Of a DNA stretch of 15,729 bases, positions 1-5,968 are shown piece by piece. Made by a program: the position numbers and the translations under genes. The DNA lies in assembly GCA_016871975.1 (NCBI GenBank), contig VHBM01000025.1, positions 1 through 15,729 on the forward strand, read 5' to 3'. The notes below the pieces were generated by a model. The model did not search any database, was not told the origin of the DNA, and worked only from the letters and a program-made list of their open reading frames with translations. The stretch is from Nitrososphaerota archaeon. Lineage in GTDB: Archaea > Thermoproteota > Nitrososphaeria > Nitrososphaerales > Nitrosopumilaceae. Within the stretch, counting starts at the first letter, position 1. Each line of letters starts with the position of its first letter.

Positions 1-530
1 CCCCATCCTTTCTGAATCAGTTCATCTAGGAACATGATTATTATTGATGCTGCCATTAGCTGGCCAATCAGAATATACAGTACGTTAGGCTCAGTTATCC
101 CTGGTCCATATACTGCAATTCCATATACAACTGATTCTGCTACAATGACTATGTATGTGACAAGCTTTGTGGCTGTCTGAAAGACTCCTCTTTCTTCTGG
201 TTTTTTGAAATCGAATTTGAGAATTTCAGAACCTCGCAAAAGCTGCATCAAGAGTCCTGCTGTAACTATAGGGCCTATGCCAAGCTCAACTAGGGTTCCT
301 TGCGCTGATGCAAAAATTACTCTTGCAAATGCTAAAAAATCAAACTCTGGAGTGGTTGCTCCATATAATGGAGTTTGAGCCATAATCATGTAGATTAGTA
401 GTGCAAGTGAACACCATAGCAAACGTGTTTGTAATGATAGTTTTCTTTTTGGTTTTGGTACTTGTGGAAGATATGGTTCAGCTTTTTCTACTATCCTTCT
501 AATTATGGTAGTTGCTGTTCCCTCACTCAT
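1..530 (-). CDS. secY: Preprotein translocase subunit SecY (C-terminus cut off by window edge)
   Basis: SecY is the channel subunit of the Sec translocon in the cytoplasmic membrane (Sec61 alpha homologue). Only the first 176 residues are visible; the gene continues past position 1. After a basic cytosolic N-terminus (PQVPKPKRK) comes a first membrane span. It is followed by the plug/TM2 region, recognisable from GTLVELGIGPIVTAGLLMQL. The fragment ends at DELIQKGWG, the well-known segment preceding the GSGISL loop. The ATG at 530 overlaps the end of rpl15 by 8 bases (its stop is 523-525), so translation is probably coupled. It is the last visible gene of the rpl18-rps5-rpl30-rpl15-secY operon, the normal spc-operon position. 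Its partner SecE lies at 11726-11896. Identification is very secure. Confidence 0.96.
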   Translation of the reverse strand, partial: MSEGTATTIIRRIVEKAEPYLPQVPKPKRKLSLQTRLLWCSLALLIYMIMAQTPLYGATTPEFDFLAFARVIFASAQGTLVELGIGPIVTAGLLMQLLRGSEILKFDFKKPEERGVFQTATKLVTYIVIVAESVVYGIAVYGPGITEPNVLYILIGQLMAASIIIMFLDELIQKGW

Positions 531-948
531 TTGCTGATATCACCTCGCCCCCTGCTTGTTTTACTTTTTCTTGTGCAGACGCTGTGAATTGTCCTATCTT
601 TAAAGTGTAGGCATTTTTTACTTGACCGCCGCCAAGGAGTTTATCAAATCCAAGCTTTGCCAGGTCAAGAAGTTTTTTGTTATCTTGTGTTGTTCCAAAT
701 TTTGCAAACAAGCCATCGAGGTCCCTAACATTAATCCATTTTTTGATTATGTTTGGGTGAGGTGGATGAGTTGAATCGTGACCAAAATGATCAGGCTCAT
801 ACTTTAACATTGAACTGTAAAGATGCTTTAACAACCCAGATCTGCCAAGGCCGCCCTTGTGTCCGCTTGCTCTGTGTTGCCCTATCTGGCCCCAGCCATG
901 TGTTCTGGAACCTCTGTATTTTCTAGTTTTTCTAAATCGCGTTGCCAT
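523..948 (-). CDS. rpl15: 50S ribosomal protein L15 (uL15)
   Basis: Large-subunit ribosomal protein uL15 (eukaryotic L27a), which binds 23S rRNA. The 141 residues begin with the hallmark basic, glycine-rich N-terminus (TRKYRGSRTHGWGQIGQHR, then ASGHKGGLG). The archaeal/eukaryotic signature KYEPDHFGHDSTHPP follows. Length is normal for archaea. The ATG at 948 lies one base after the rpl30 stop, and the gene's own end overlaps secY by 8 bases. The order rpl30-rpl15-secY is the conserved spc order. No independent promoter is visible, so expression is presumably from the rpl18 promoter near 2586. Confidence 0.97.
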   Translation of the reverse strand: MATRFRKTRKYRGSRTHGWGQIGQHRASGHKGGLGRSGLLKHLYSSMLKYEPDHFGHDSTHPPHPNIIKKWINVRDLDGLFAKFGTTQDNKKLLDLAKLGFDKLLGGGQVKNAYTLKIGQFTASAQEKVKQAGGEVISANE

Positions 949-949
949 T

Positions 950-1417
950 TTACATCATATTCTTTATCAGCAAAGTCAGTTCCTTGTTGTGGCCAAGTAT
1001 TCCATCTTCGTCAAACATTTTCTTTGTATTTCTTTTAAATCCATGTCTTGGCGGTGCCAGTGCAAACCAAGGCTTTAATGGTTTTAGTTTAGATAGCGAT
1101 GTCTTTCCATCTGCCAATGAAGATGCAAGTTCTTGTGTGTTTTTATAGCCAATTTTTCCAAGATCCTGTTCGGTAATTTTCTTGTATCCCATTTTACGTC
1201 CCTTTTTATCTAACAGCTCTTTTGCTGTTGAAGCATCAACTTCTTGCCAAGAGACATAGTGTTTTACTTTATTTAGCATGCCTAATGTGTTGTCTTTAGC
1301 AGGAATGATTGTTGCACGGAATTTTTTTTCTAGTTTTAAGAGTTCAAGCGTAGTTTTAGCCCAATAGGGCACACCGATTTGTCCTTTCATTCTGACTACC
1401 AAAAATGCTTTACCCAT
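950..1417 (-). CDS. rpl30: 50S ribosomal protein L30 (uL30)
   Basis: Large-subunit protein uL30 (eukaryotic L7 family). The long archaeal form has a 60-residue L30 core (AFLVVRMKGQIG, then TLGMLNKVKHYVSW) plus a C-terminal extension containing LKPWFALAPPRHGFKR. From the ATG at 1417 the product is 155 residues. A TTG at 1426 would add three residues and overlap the rps5 stop as TTGA. I prefer the ATG because homologues typically start with M-G-K/A-A-F-L-V-V-R and because AAGGTTGATC lies a short distance upstream as a possible ribosome binding site. The gene sits between rps5 and rpl15 in spc order, with one base separating it from rpl15. Confidence 0.95.
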   Translation of the reverse strand: MGKAFLVVRMKGQIGVPYWAKTTLELLKLEKKFRATIIPAKDNTLGMLNKVKHYVSWQEVDASTAKELLDKKGRKMGYKKITEQDLGKIGYKNTQELASSLADGKTSLSKLKPLKPWFALAPPRHGFKRNTKKMFDEDGILGHNKELTLLIKNMM

Positions 1418-1422
1418 TTTGA

Positions 1423-2070
1423 TCAACCTTGACTAAACGTTTGTCTTAGGCAATCTAAGATAGCTTTAGATGTTGAGTTCATTGTATTTGTAGAACCGTT
1501 AGCTTTTGTCCATGCATCTTTAAGACCTGCAAGTTTTAACAAGTTTCTAATTTTTCCACCAGCAACTAGTCCTAAACCTCTTGGTGCCGGTACAATTTCT
1601 ATTGTTACACTGCCTCCTTTTCCACGTACCTTAAATGGAACAGAGTGTGGTTTGTCACATCTACATTCCCAGCTTCCACAACCTAGCTTGACAGGGCTGA
1701 CGTTAAGATATGCTGCGTTTGTTGCCTTTTCTATTGCTATTCTCATTTGTTTTGCCTTTCCATGTCCTATGCCAAGCCAACCATTTTCATTGCCAGCTGC
1801 AACAATTGCTTTAAACCTAGTAGACTGTCCATTTGATGTCATCTTTTGAATGATTCCAACATCGATGACTTCGGATTTCAGATCAGGTAAGAGCTTTTTT
1901 ATGATTCCAGCTTCTTGTATTCTATATCCGTTAGATAAAATTTCTTCCATCGAGGTTATTTGTCCTGCTACAATTTTTTTGCCAAGACTTGTTTTTGGGA
2001 TCCATACCTCCTCGTCTTTTTTCTCATATCTTTTACGAGGTTGTCCTTCGGTTTTTTGCACTTGACTCAT
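1423..2070 (-). CDS. rps5: 30S ribosomal protein S5 (uS5)
   Basis: Small-subunit protein uS5 (eukaryotic S2), involved in decoding fidelity and mRNA entry. It is 215 residues, the usual archaeal length. The N-terminal double-stranded-RNA-binding-like domain carries GNENGWLGIGHGKAKQMR around residues 93-110. The archaeal cysteine-containing segment CGSWECRCDKPHSVP (Cys131, 136, 138) follows. The C-terminal domain has PAPRGLGLVAGGKIR. The start ATG at 2070 shares an ATGA overlap with the rpl18 stop, indicating translational coupling. Nothing unusual is seen. Confidence 0.97.
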   Translation of the reverse strand: MSQVQKTEGQPRKRYEKKDEEVWIPKTSLGKKIVAGQITSMEEILSNGYRIQEAGIIKKLLPDLKSEVIDVGIIQKMTSNGQSTRFKAIVAAGNENGWLGIGHGKAKQMRIAIEKATNAAYLNVSPVKLGCGSWECRCDKPHSVPFKVRGKGGSVTIEIVPAPRGLGLVAGGKIRNLLKLAGLKDAWTKANGSTNTMNSTSKAILDCLRQTFSQG

Positions 2071-2555
2071 TGTTTCTTTACCTCACTATCTATTGTTGAT
2101 TTAATTTTTTCAGTATCATTTTTTACTTTAAGATGTTCGCCTTTTATTCTATCAGCAGTTGGAAATGTTTCTTGATCTGCAGGAATTTCTAGTCCAGCGT
2201 CAATTACTCCTTTTAGAGCAGCTGCCATTCTTTGTGTGTATTTTCCTCTACCGCTATAAAGAATAGCATTTTTGACTCCTTTAGATAGTGCTTTTTTTCC
2301 AGCAAAATATCCAGTAAGATATGATGCTGAAACGCTTTTTCTTGAGCCTTTCCATCCCTTATCAAGTAAGAATCTAGAGTGAGCAGATGCTACTACCATA
2401 TCGCCTAACAATTCTGGCTTGTGTATCTGGACTTGGATATTTTCATTAGAAATTTGTACTGTGATAAATTCACGTTTGCTCATAAGCATAGTACTACGTC
2501 GTCGGTAGTTTGTTTTCTTTTCCCGTAATCTTCTTAATGTTTGTGTAAATGCCAT
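2067..2555 (-). CDS. rpl18: 50S ribosomal protein L18 (uL18)
   Basis: Large-subunit protein uL18 (eukaryotic L5 family), which contacts 5S rRNA in the central protuberance. It is 162 residues, somewhat shorter than many archaeal homologues. The basic N-terminus (RREKKTNYRRR-like, residues 8-21) is followed by DMVVASAHSRFLLDKGWKG, LTGYFAGKKAL and the glycine-rich AILYSGRGKYTQRMAAALKG. It is the first gene of this operon. In most archaea rpl19e lies immediately upstream, but here rpl19e is at 10163-10618 on the other strand and argF takes its place. A strong TATA box at 2583-2589 gives the gene its own, nearly leaderless promoter. Confidence 0.96.
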   Translation of the reverse strand: MAFTQTLRRLREKKTNYRRRSTMLMSKREFITVQISNENIQVQIHKPELLGDMVVASAHSRFLLDKGWKGSRKSVSASYLTGYFAGKKALSKGVKNAILYSGRGKYTQRMAAALKGVIDAGLEIPADQETFPTADRIKGEHLKVKNDTEKIKSTIDSEVKKQ

Positions 2556-2582
2556 CTATACGGCAAAAGCTTGGAACAGCTC

Positions 2583-2589
2583 TTATAAA
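2583..2589 (-). promoter_or_regulatory. TATA box for the rpl18-rps5-rpl30-rpl15-secY operon
   Basis: On the minus strand the sequence reads TTTATAA, centred about 31 bases before the rpl18 ATG at 2555. Archaeal transcription starts about 25-27 bases after the TATA centre, so a 4-5 base leader is expected. It lies in the 36-base gap after the argF stop, which implies the ribosomal operon is transcribed independently of pfdA-ftsY-argF. Confidence 0.65.
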
Positions 2590-2591
2590 CG

Positions 2592-3503
2592 TTAGATGCG
2601 CAGTAACGATACCAACAAAGCTTTTTGAGTATGCAACCTATTTTCGGTTTCATCCCAAACTACAGATTGTGGCCCATCAATTACTTCGGATGTTACCTCT
2701 TGCCCTCGTTTTGCGGGAAGACAGTGCAAGAATATGGCATCTTTTTTTGCTTTCTTCATCAAGGAAGTGTTTACTTGAAATTTTGGCAGAAATTTTTTAA
2801 TTCTTTTTTGATCGTTGTGTATTGAAACAAAAGTGTCTGTCATAACAACGTCAGCATTTTTTACGGCAGAAGACGGATCATTTGTGAGTAATATCTCGAT
2901 GTGTTTTTTAGATTCTTTTACAACATGTTGATTTGGTTCAAATCCTTTTGGTGTTGCAATTGCCATATTGATGTTAGATTTTGCACAGCCATAAACTAGA
3001 GAATTGCATACATTGTTGCCATCTCCAACCCACGCTATTTGCAGTCCTGCGAGTTTCTTCTTTTTTTCTTTGATAGTCATAAGGTCTGCCAATATCTGAC
3101 ATGGATGAAATGAGTTTGATAGACCATTAATCACAGGAACTGTTGCATTTTTTGCAAGCTCTTCTATTGTATCATGCTCATATACACGTGCAAGAATAGC
3201 ATTTACGTATCGTGAGAGAGTTTTTGCAGTATCGCCGATAGTCTCTCCCCGTGATAGTTGCAAATCATTTGATGAGAGGTTTAGTGCATAGCCTCCCAAT
3301 TGAAACATTCCAGCCTCAAAGCTGACACGAGTGCGTGTGGATGGCTTTTGAAATATCATTGCCAATGTTTTGTTTTTAAGTAATGGTGTGTCACTTCCTT
3401 TCTTGTGTTCTTTTTTTAGTTTGATTGCCAAGTCTAGCATGTCTGCTAGCTCTTTTTTGTCTAGTTCACGAAGTGTGAGAATATTTTTTGTTTTTAATTT
3501 CAT
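2592..3503 (-). CDS. argF: Ornithine carbamoyltransferase
   Basis: Cytosolic enzyme of arginine synthesis: carbamoyl phosphate plus ornithine gives citrulline and phosphate. The 303 residues are the normal length. Carbamoyl-phosphate-binding STRTR is at residues 55-59, HPCQ at 133-136, and the catalytic HCLP cysteine motif at 260-263; the conserved WDETENR follows at 293-299. HCLP is characteristic of ornithine rather than aspartate transcarbamylases. The ornithine-binding loop, usually D-x-x-x-S-M-G, here reads DTFVSIHN (Asp223, Ser227), so Met and Gly are replaced. A different amino-acid acceptor is possible but less likely. The ATG overlaps the ftsY stop as ATGA, so the gene is translationally coupled to ftsY, a functionally unrelated partner. 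Confidence 0.93.
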   Translation of the reverse strand: MKLKTKNILTLRELDKKELADMLDLAIKLKKEHKKGSDTPLLKNKTLAMIFQKPSTRTRVSFEAGMFQLGGYALNLSSNDLQLSRGETIGDTAKTLSRYVNAILARVYEHDTIEELAKNATVPVINGLSNSFHPCQILADLMTIKEKKKKLAGLQIAWVGDGNNVCNSLVYGCAKSNINMAIATPKGFEPNQHVVKESKKHIEILLTNDPSSAVKNADVVMTDTFVSIHNDQKRIKKFLPKFQVNTSLMKKAKKDAIFLHCLPAKRGQEVTSEVIDGPQSVVWDETENRLHTQKALLVSLLRI

Positions 3504-4777
3504 TTTCTAAGTTTTCCAAAAAATGAACGCTTCTTTTTAGGTTTTGGTATGTCGTCGTTTTCTAGCTTGCTTGAATCGTCTTGAATGTTTTCAGATTGTG
3601 GTCGACCGTTTGCAATCCAAGTCCTGATTTTAGCAGCTAGATCTCTTGCTTGTGCATCAGTTTCTGGCGGTGCGACACCAAATTGGTCCACGTAATCGTT
3701 AATGTCTTTAGTTTTTATTCCCTCAAATGGATCTTCTTGTTCGATTGTTTTTTCAGGTGTAGCTGTTGGTTTGATTTCTTGTTGTTTTGGTTGTGGTTCA
3801 GCTGGCGGCTCACTTTTGCTTACAGGTTCTGCTATCTGTGGCGTTACATTTTCTGTTCTAATTGACTCAGGCTTGACACCAAAGACTGTTTCAATAAATA
3901 ATTCCTTATCAAAAGGTTTTAGATCCTTATAGTCTTGGCCCACTCCAACAAAAAGAATTGGTGTGTTTGTGACTTTGACAATTGATAGTGCCGCTCCTCC
4001 ACGTGCATCTGCATCACTTTTTGTCAGTATAGAGCCGTCAAATTTTGTGTGCTGATAAAACTCCCTTGCTTGATTTACTGTATCATTTCCTGCTAGCGAA
4101 TCACCTACGAAAATTTTTAGATCTGGATTGACTACCTTTGTTATTTTTGCGATTTGGTCCATCAAGTTTTTGCTTGTCTGCATTCTGCCTGCAGTATCAA
4201 TTAGAACACAATCGATTTTGTTTGATTTAGCATGCAAGACAGCATCCTTTGCTACAGCAGCAGGATCTGCACCATAATTTTGCGCAATTATTTTTAGGTT
4301 GAGCCTAGATGTATGCTCTTTTAGCTGCTCAATTGCTCCCGCACGGTAGGTATCTGCTGCTGCAACCACTACTGAGAGTTTTGCTTGCTGTAGCATGTGT
4401 GCAACCTTTGCAAGAGTGGTGGTTTTCCCAGTACCGTTTATTCCCACAAATAAAATTACATATGGTTCCTGCAACCTTTTTTTTGCATATATTTTTTCTA
4501 AGATATTGATTTTTTCAGTTGCATCAAAGAGGCTAGAAATGTAATCAATTAGACTTTTTTTTACTAGTGACTCGATTTCGTGTTTATCTACTTTTGTTCC
4601 TATCAATCTTTTTTGAAGATCAGACTTGAGCGAGTCGATTACCTCAGTTGCAACATCTGATTCCAGTAGTGAAATTTCCAGTTCTTGCAGCATATTGTTT
4701 ATGTCCTTTTCTGAGAGTTCCTTTTCGCTAAAGCTTTTTGCTACACTTGAAAAGGCATTACGTAAATTTTCAAACAT
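3500..4777 (-). CDS. ftsY: Signal recognition particle receptor FtsY with C-terminal extension
   Basis: SRP-receptor GTPase that delivers ribosome-nascent-chain complexes to the SecY translocon at the membrane. The N domain occupies about residues 1-95. The G domain carries the P-loop GINGTGKT (112-119), DTYRAGAIEQL (142-152), DTAGR (194-198), TKSD (252-255), then DARGGAALS and GVGQDYKDLKPFD. The NG unit ends near residue 302, where most archaeal FtsY proteins end. This one continues for about 120 residues: a Pro/Gln/Glu-rich linker (about 311-348), a short predicted helical module (about 350-392) and a strongly basic end, KPKKKRSFFGKLRK. The tail is clean in-frame coding sequence, not a frameshift. 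The gene follows pfdA by 4 bases and overlaps argF. Confidence 0.95.
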   Translation of the reverse strand: MFENLRNAFSSVAKSFSEKELSEKDINNMLQELEISLLESDVATEVIDSLKSDLQKRLIGTKVDKHEIESLVKKSLIDYISSLFDATEKINILEKIYAKKRLQEPYVILFVGINGTGKTTTLAKVAHMLQQAKLSVVVAAADTYRAGAIEQLKEHTSRLNLKIIAQNYGADPAAVAKDAVLHAKSNKIDCVLIDTAGRMQTSKNLMDQIAKITKVVNPDLKIFVGDSLAGNDTVNQAREFYQHTKFDGSILTKSDADARGGAALSIVKVTNTPILFVGVGQDYKDLKPFDKELFIETVFGVKPESIRTENVTPQIAEPVSKSEPPAEPQPKQQEIKPTATPEKTIEQEDPFEGIKTKDINDYVDQFGVAPPETDAQARDLAAKIRTWIANGRPQSENIQDDSSKLENDDIPKPKKKRSFFGKLRK

Positions 4778-4781
4778 GGCA

Positions 4782-5204
4782 TCATTGTTTTTGGCTTCGT
4801 TCTGCTTGTAGTAAGCGATTCATTTCGTGTTTTCCCTGTTCTAGCCTAAGTGCTATCTCTTGTTTTTGTGCCGCGGTTTCTTTTAACGCAACCTCTATTT
4901 CTTTAATTCTTGCTTCAATGTAATTTATTGTTGATTCTTTGTCTTTTTCTAATGCAGCTCCGGCACCTACATTTAATACAATTTTTTCATTTGGTAAAAT
5001 TTTTGCTTTAACAAATGCACCTAACCCTAGTGGTACTAATGTCTCGTAATCAGTACTTTCCTTAACAGCTTTGACTGATTCAATTGCAGATGTTGCTTCT
5101 CTTAATACACTGATCATGTAATTTTCCTTTTGCATTAGATCTGCAAAATATGATTCAAGAATTTGCATTTGATACAAAAGCTGTTGGGCTTGTTCTTCGC
5201 TCAT
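4782..5204 (-). CDS. pfdA: Prefoldin subunit alpha
   Basis: Alpha subunit of the hexameric archaeal prefoldin, which binds unfolded proteins and hands them to the thermosome. The 140 residues show the class pattern: an N-terminal coiled-coil helix (about residues 1-50), a beta-hairpin core with ETLVPLGLGAFVKAKI and NVGAGAALEKD, then a C-terminal coiled coil (about 88-135) rich in E, K and Q. The reading frame extends 9 bases further to a TTG at 5213, but the ATG at 5204 is preferred: a TATA box centred 28 bases upstream places transcription start at or next to this ATG. It is the first gene of the pfdA-ftsY-argF operon; pfdA-ftsY adjacency is common in archaea. Confidence 0.93.
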   Translation of the reverse strand: MSEEQAQQLLYQMQILESYFADLMQKENYMISVLREATSAIESVKAVKESTDYETLVPLGLGAFVKAKILPNEKIVLNVGAGAALEKDKESTINYIEARIKEIEVALKETAAQKQEIALRLEQGKHEMNRLLQAERSQKQ

Positions 5205-5228
5205 TTGAAACAAAATTAGATTTGCCTG

Positions 5229-5235
5229 TTATAAA
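5229..5235 (-). promoter_or_regulatory. TATA box for pfdA-ftsY-argF
   Basis: The minus strand reads TTTATAA, centred 28 bases before the pfdA ATG at 5204. This spacing predicts a leaderless or almost leaderless transcript and supports the ATG start over the TTG nine bases upstream. Confidence 0.65.
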
Positions 5236-5283
5236 CTCTTTATGACATTTAGTGACAGGATCACAAATGTGAAATTGAGACAT

Positions 5284-5296
5284 AAAAAAGATAAAG
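5284..5296 (-). terminator. Oligo-T terminator candidate after sod
   Basis: On the minus strand, 10-22 bases after the sod stop, the RNA-like strand reads TCTTTATCTTTTTT. Archaeal intrinsic termination relies mainly on T-rich tracts without a required hairpin, so this is a good candidate. It lies before the pfdA promoter. No hairpin was seen. Confidence 0.45.
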
Positions 5297-5305
5297 ATGG
5301 AAATT

Positions 5306-5926
5306 TTACTTTGCTTTAGACAATCGCTTGTCTACTTCTTCCCAATTAACCACATTCCACCAAGATGCAACATAATCTGGTCGTTTGTTTTGGTACTTTA
5401 GATAATAGGCGTGTTCCCATACATCCAAGCCCAATAATGGAACCAGTCCCTCTGTTCTAGGACTTGTTTGATTTGGCATGGACTTGTATTCTACATTGCG
5501 TGATTTTGGATTGTAAACAAGCCATCCCCAGCCACTTCCCTGTATTGCAACTGTTTTTGCTGAAAATTGTTCTTTGAAGGTGGCAAAACTTCCAAAGGAT
5601 TTTTTGATTTCATCTGCTACAGCGCCGCCAGGTTCTCCTCCGCCATTTTGTTTCATGTTGTGCCAGAATAGCTTGTGGTTGTCGTATCCACCGCCGTTAA
5701 AGTTTATTGCGCCTCTTTGATCGTCTGGCACTTGGCTAAGGTTTGCCAGGATCTCGATGATATCTTTTTTTTGTACATCTGGGCTGCATTTTTCTAGTGC
5801 GGCATTCATATTGTTAGTATATGCTTGATGATGTTTTGTATGGTGTATCTCCATAGTTTTTGCATCGATGTGTGGTTCTAATGCATCGTAAGCATATGGT
5901 AATTGAGGGAGTTCGTATTTTGCCAT
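5306..5926 (-). CDS. sod: Superoxide dismutase, Mn-type of the Fe/Mn family
   Basis: Converts superoxide to hydrogen peroxide and oxygen; no signal peptide, so probably cytosolic. From the ATG at 5926 the product is 206 residues starting MAKYELPQLPYAYDALEPHI, as in most Fe/Mn SODs. Metal ligands by alignment with the E. coli enzyme are His28 (MEIHHTKHH), His84 (NHKLFW), Asp168 and His172 (DVWEHAYYLKYQN); gateway residues are His32 and Tyr36. Gln153 in NQTSP sits at the Mn-type glutamine position and Gly80 at the matching glycine, which favours Mn, though cambialistic activity cannot be excluded. A second in-frame ATG at 5935 would add MAS. The 5926 start is preferred because a TATA-like element lies about 26 bases upstream. 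The gene is divergent from the subtilase with under 60 bases between starts. Confidence 0.94.
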   Translation of the reverse strand: MAKYELPQLPYAYDALEPHIDAKTMEIHHTKHHQAYTNNMNAALEKCSPDVQKKDIIEILANLSQVPDDQRGAINFNGGGYDNHKLFWHNMKQNGGGEPGGAVADEIKKSFGSFATFKEQFSAKTVAIQGSGWGWLVYNPKSRNVEYKSMPNQTSPRTEGLVPLLGLDVWEHAYYLKYQNKRPDYVASWWNVVNWEEVDKRLSKAK

Positions 5927-5946
5927 ACTGGCCATTAATAACAATA

Positions 5947-5956
5947 CAATTTATTG
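5947..5956. promoter_or_regulatory. Near-symmetric TATA-like element shared by sod and the subtilase gene
   Basis: The sequence CAATTTATTG reads as TATA-like on both strands (AATAAATT on minus). Its centre is about 26 bases before the sod ATG at 5926 and about 32 bases before the in-frame subtilase ATG at 5984. It is the only convincing AT-rich core in the spacer. Assignment to both genes is an inference. Confidence 0.4.
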
Positions 5957-5968
5957 CTTTAGTAACGA

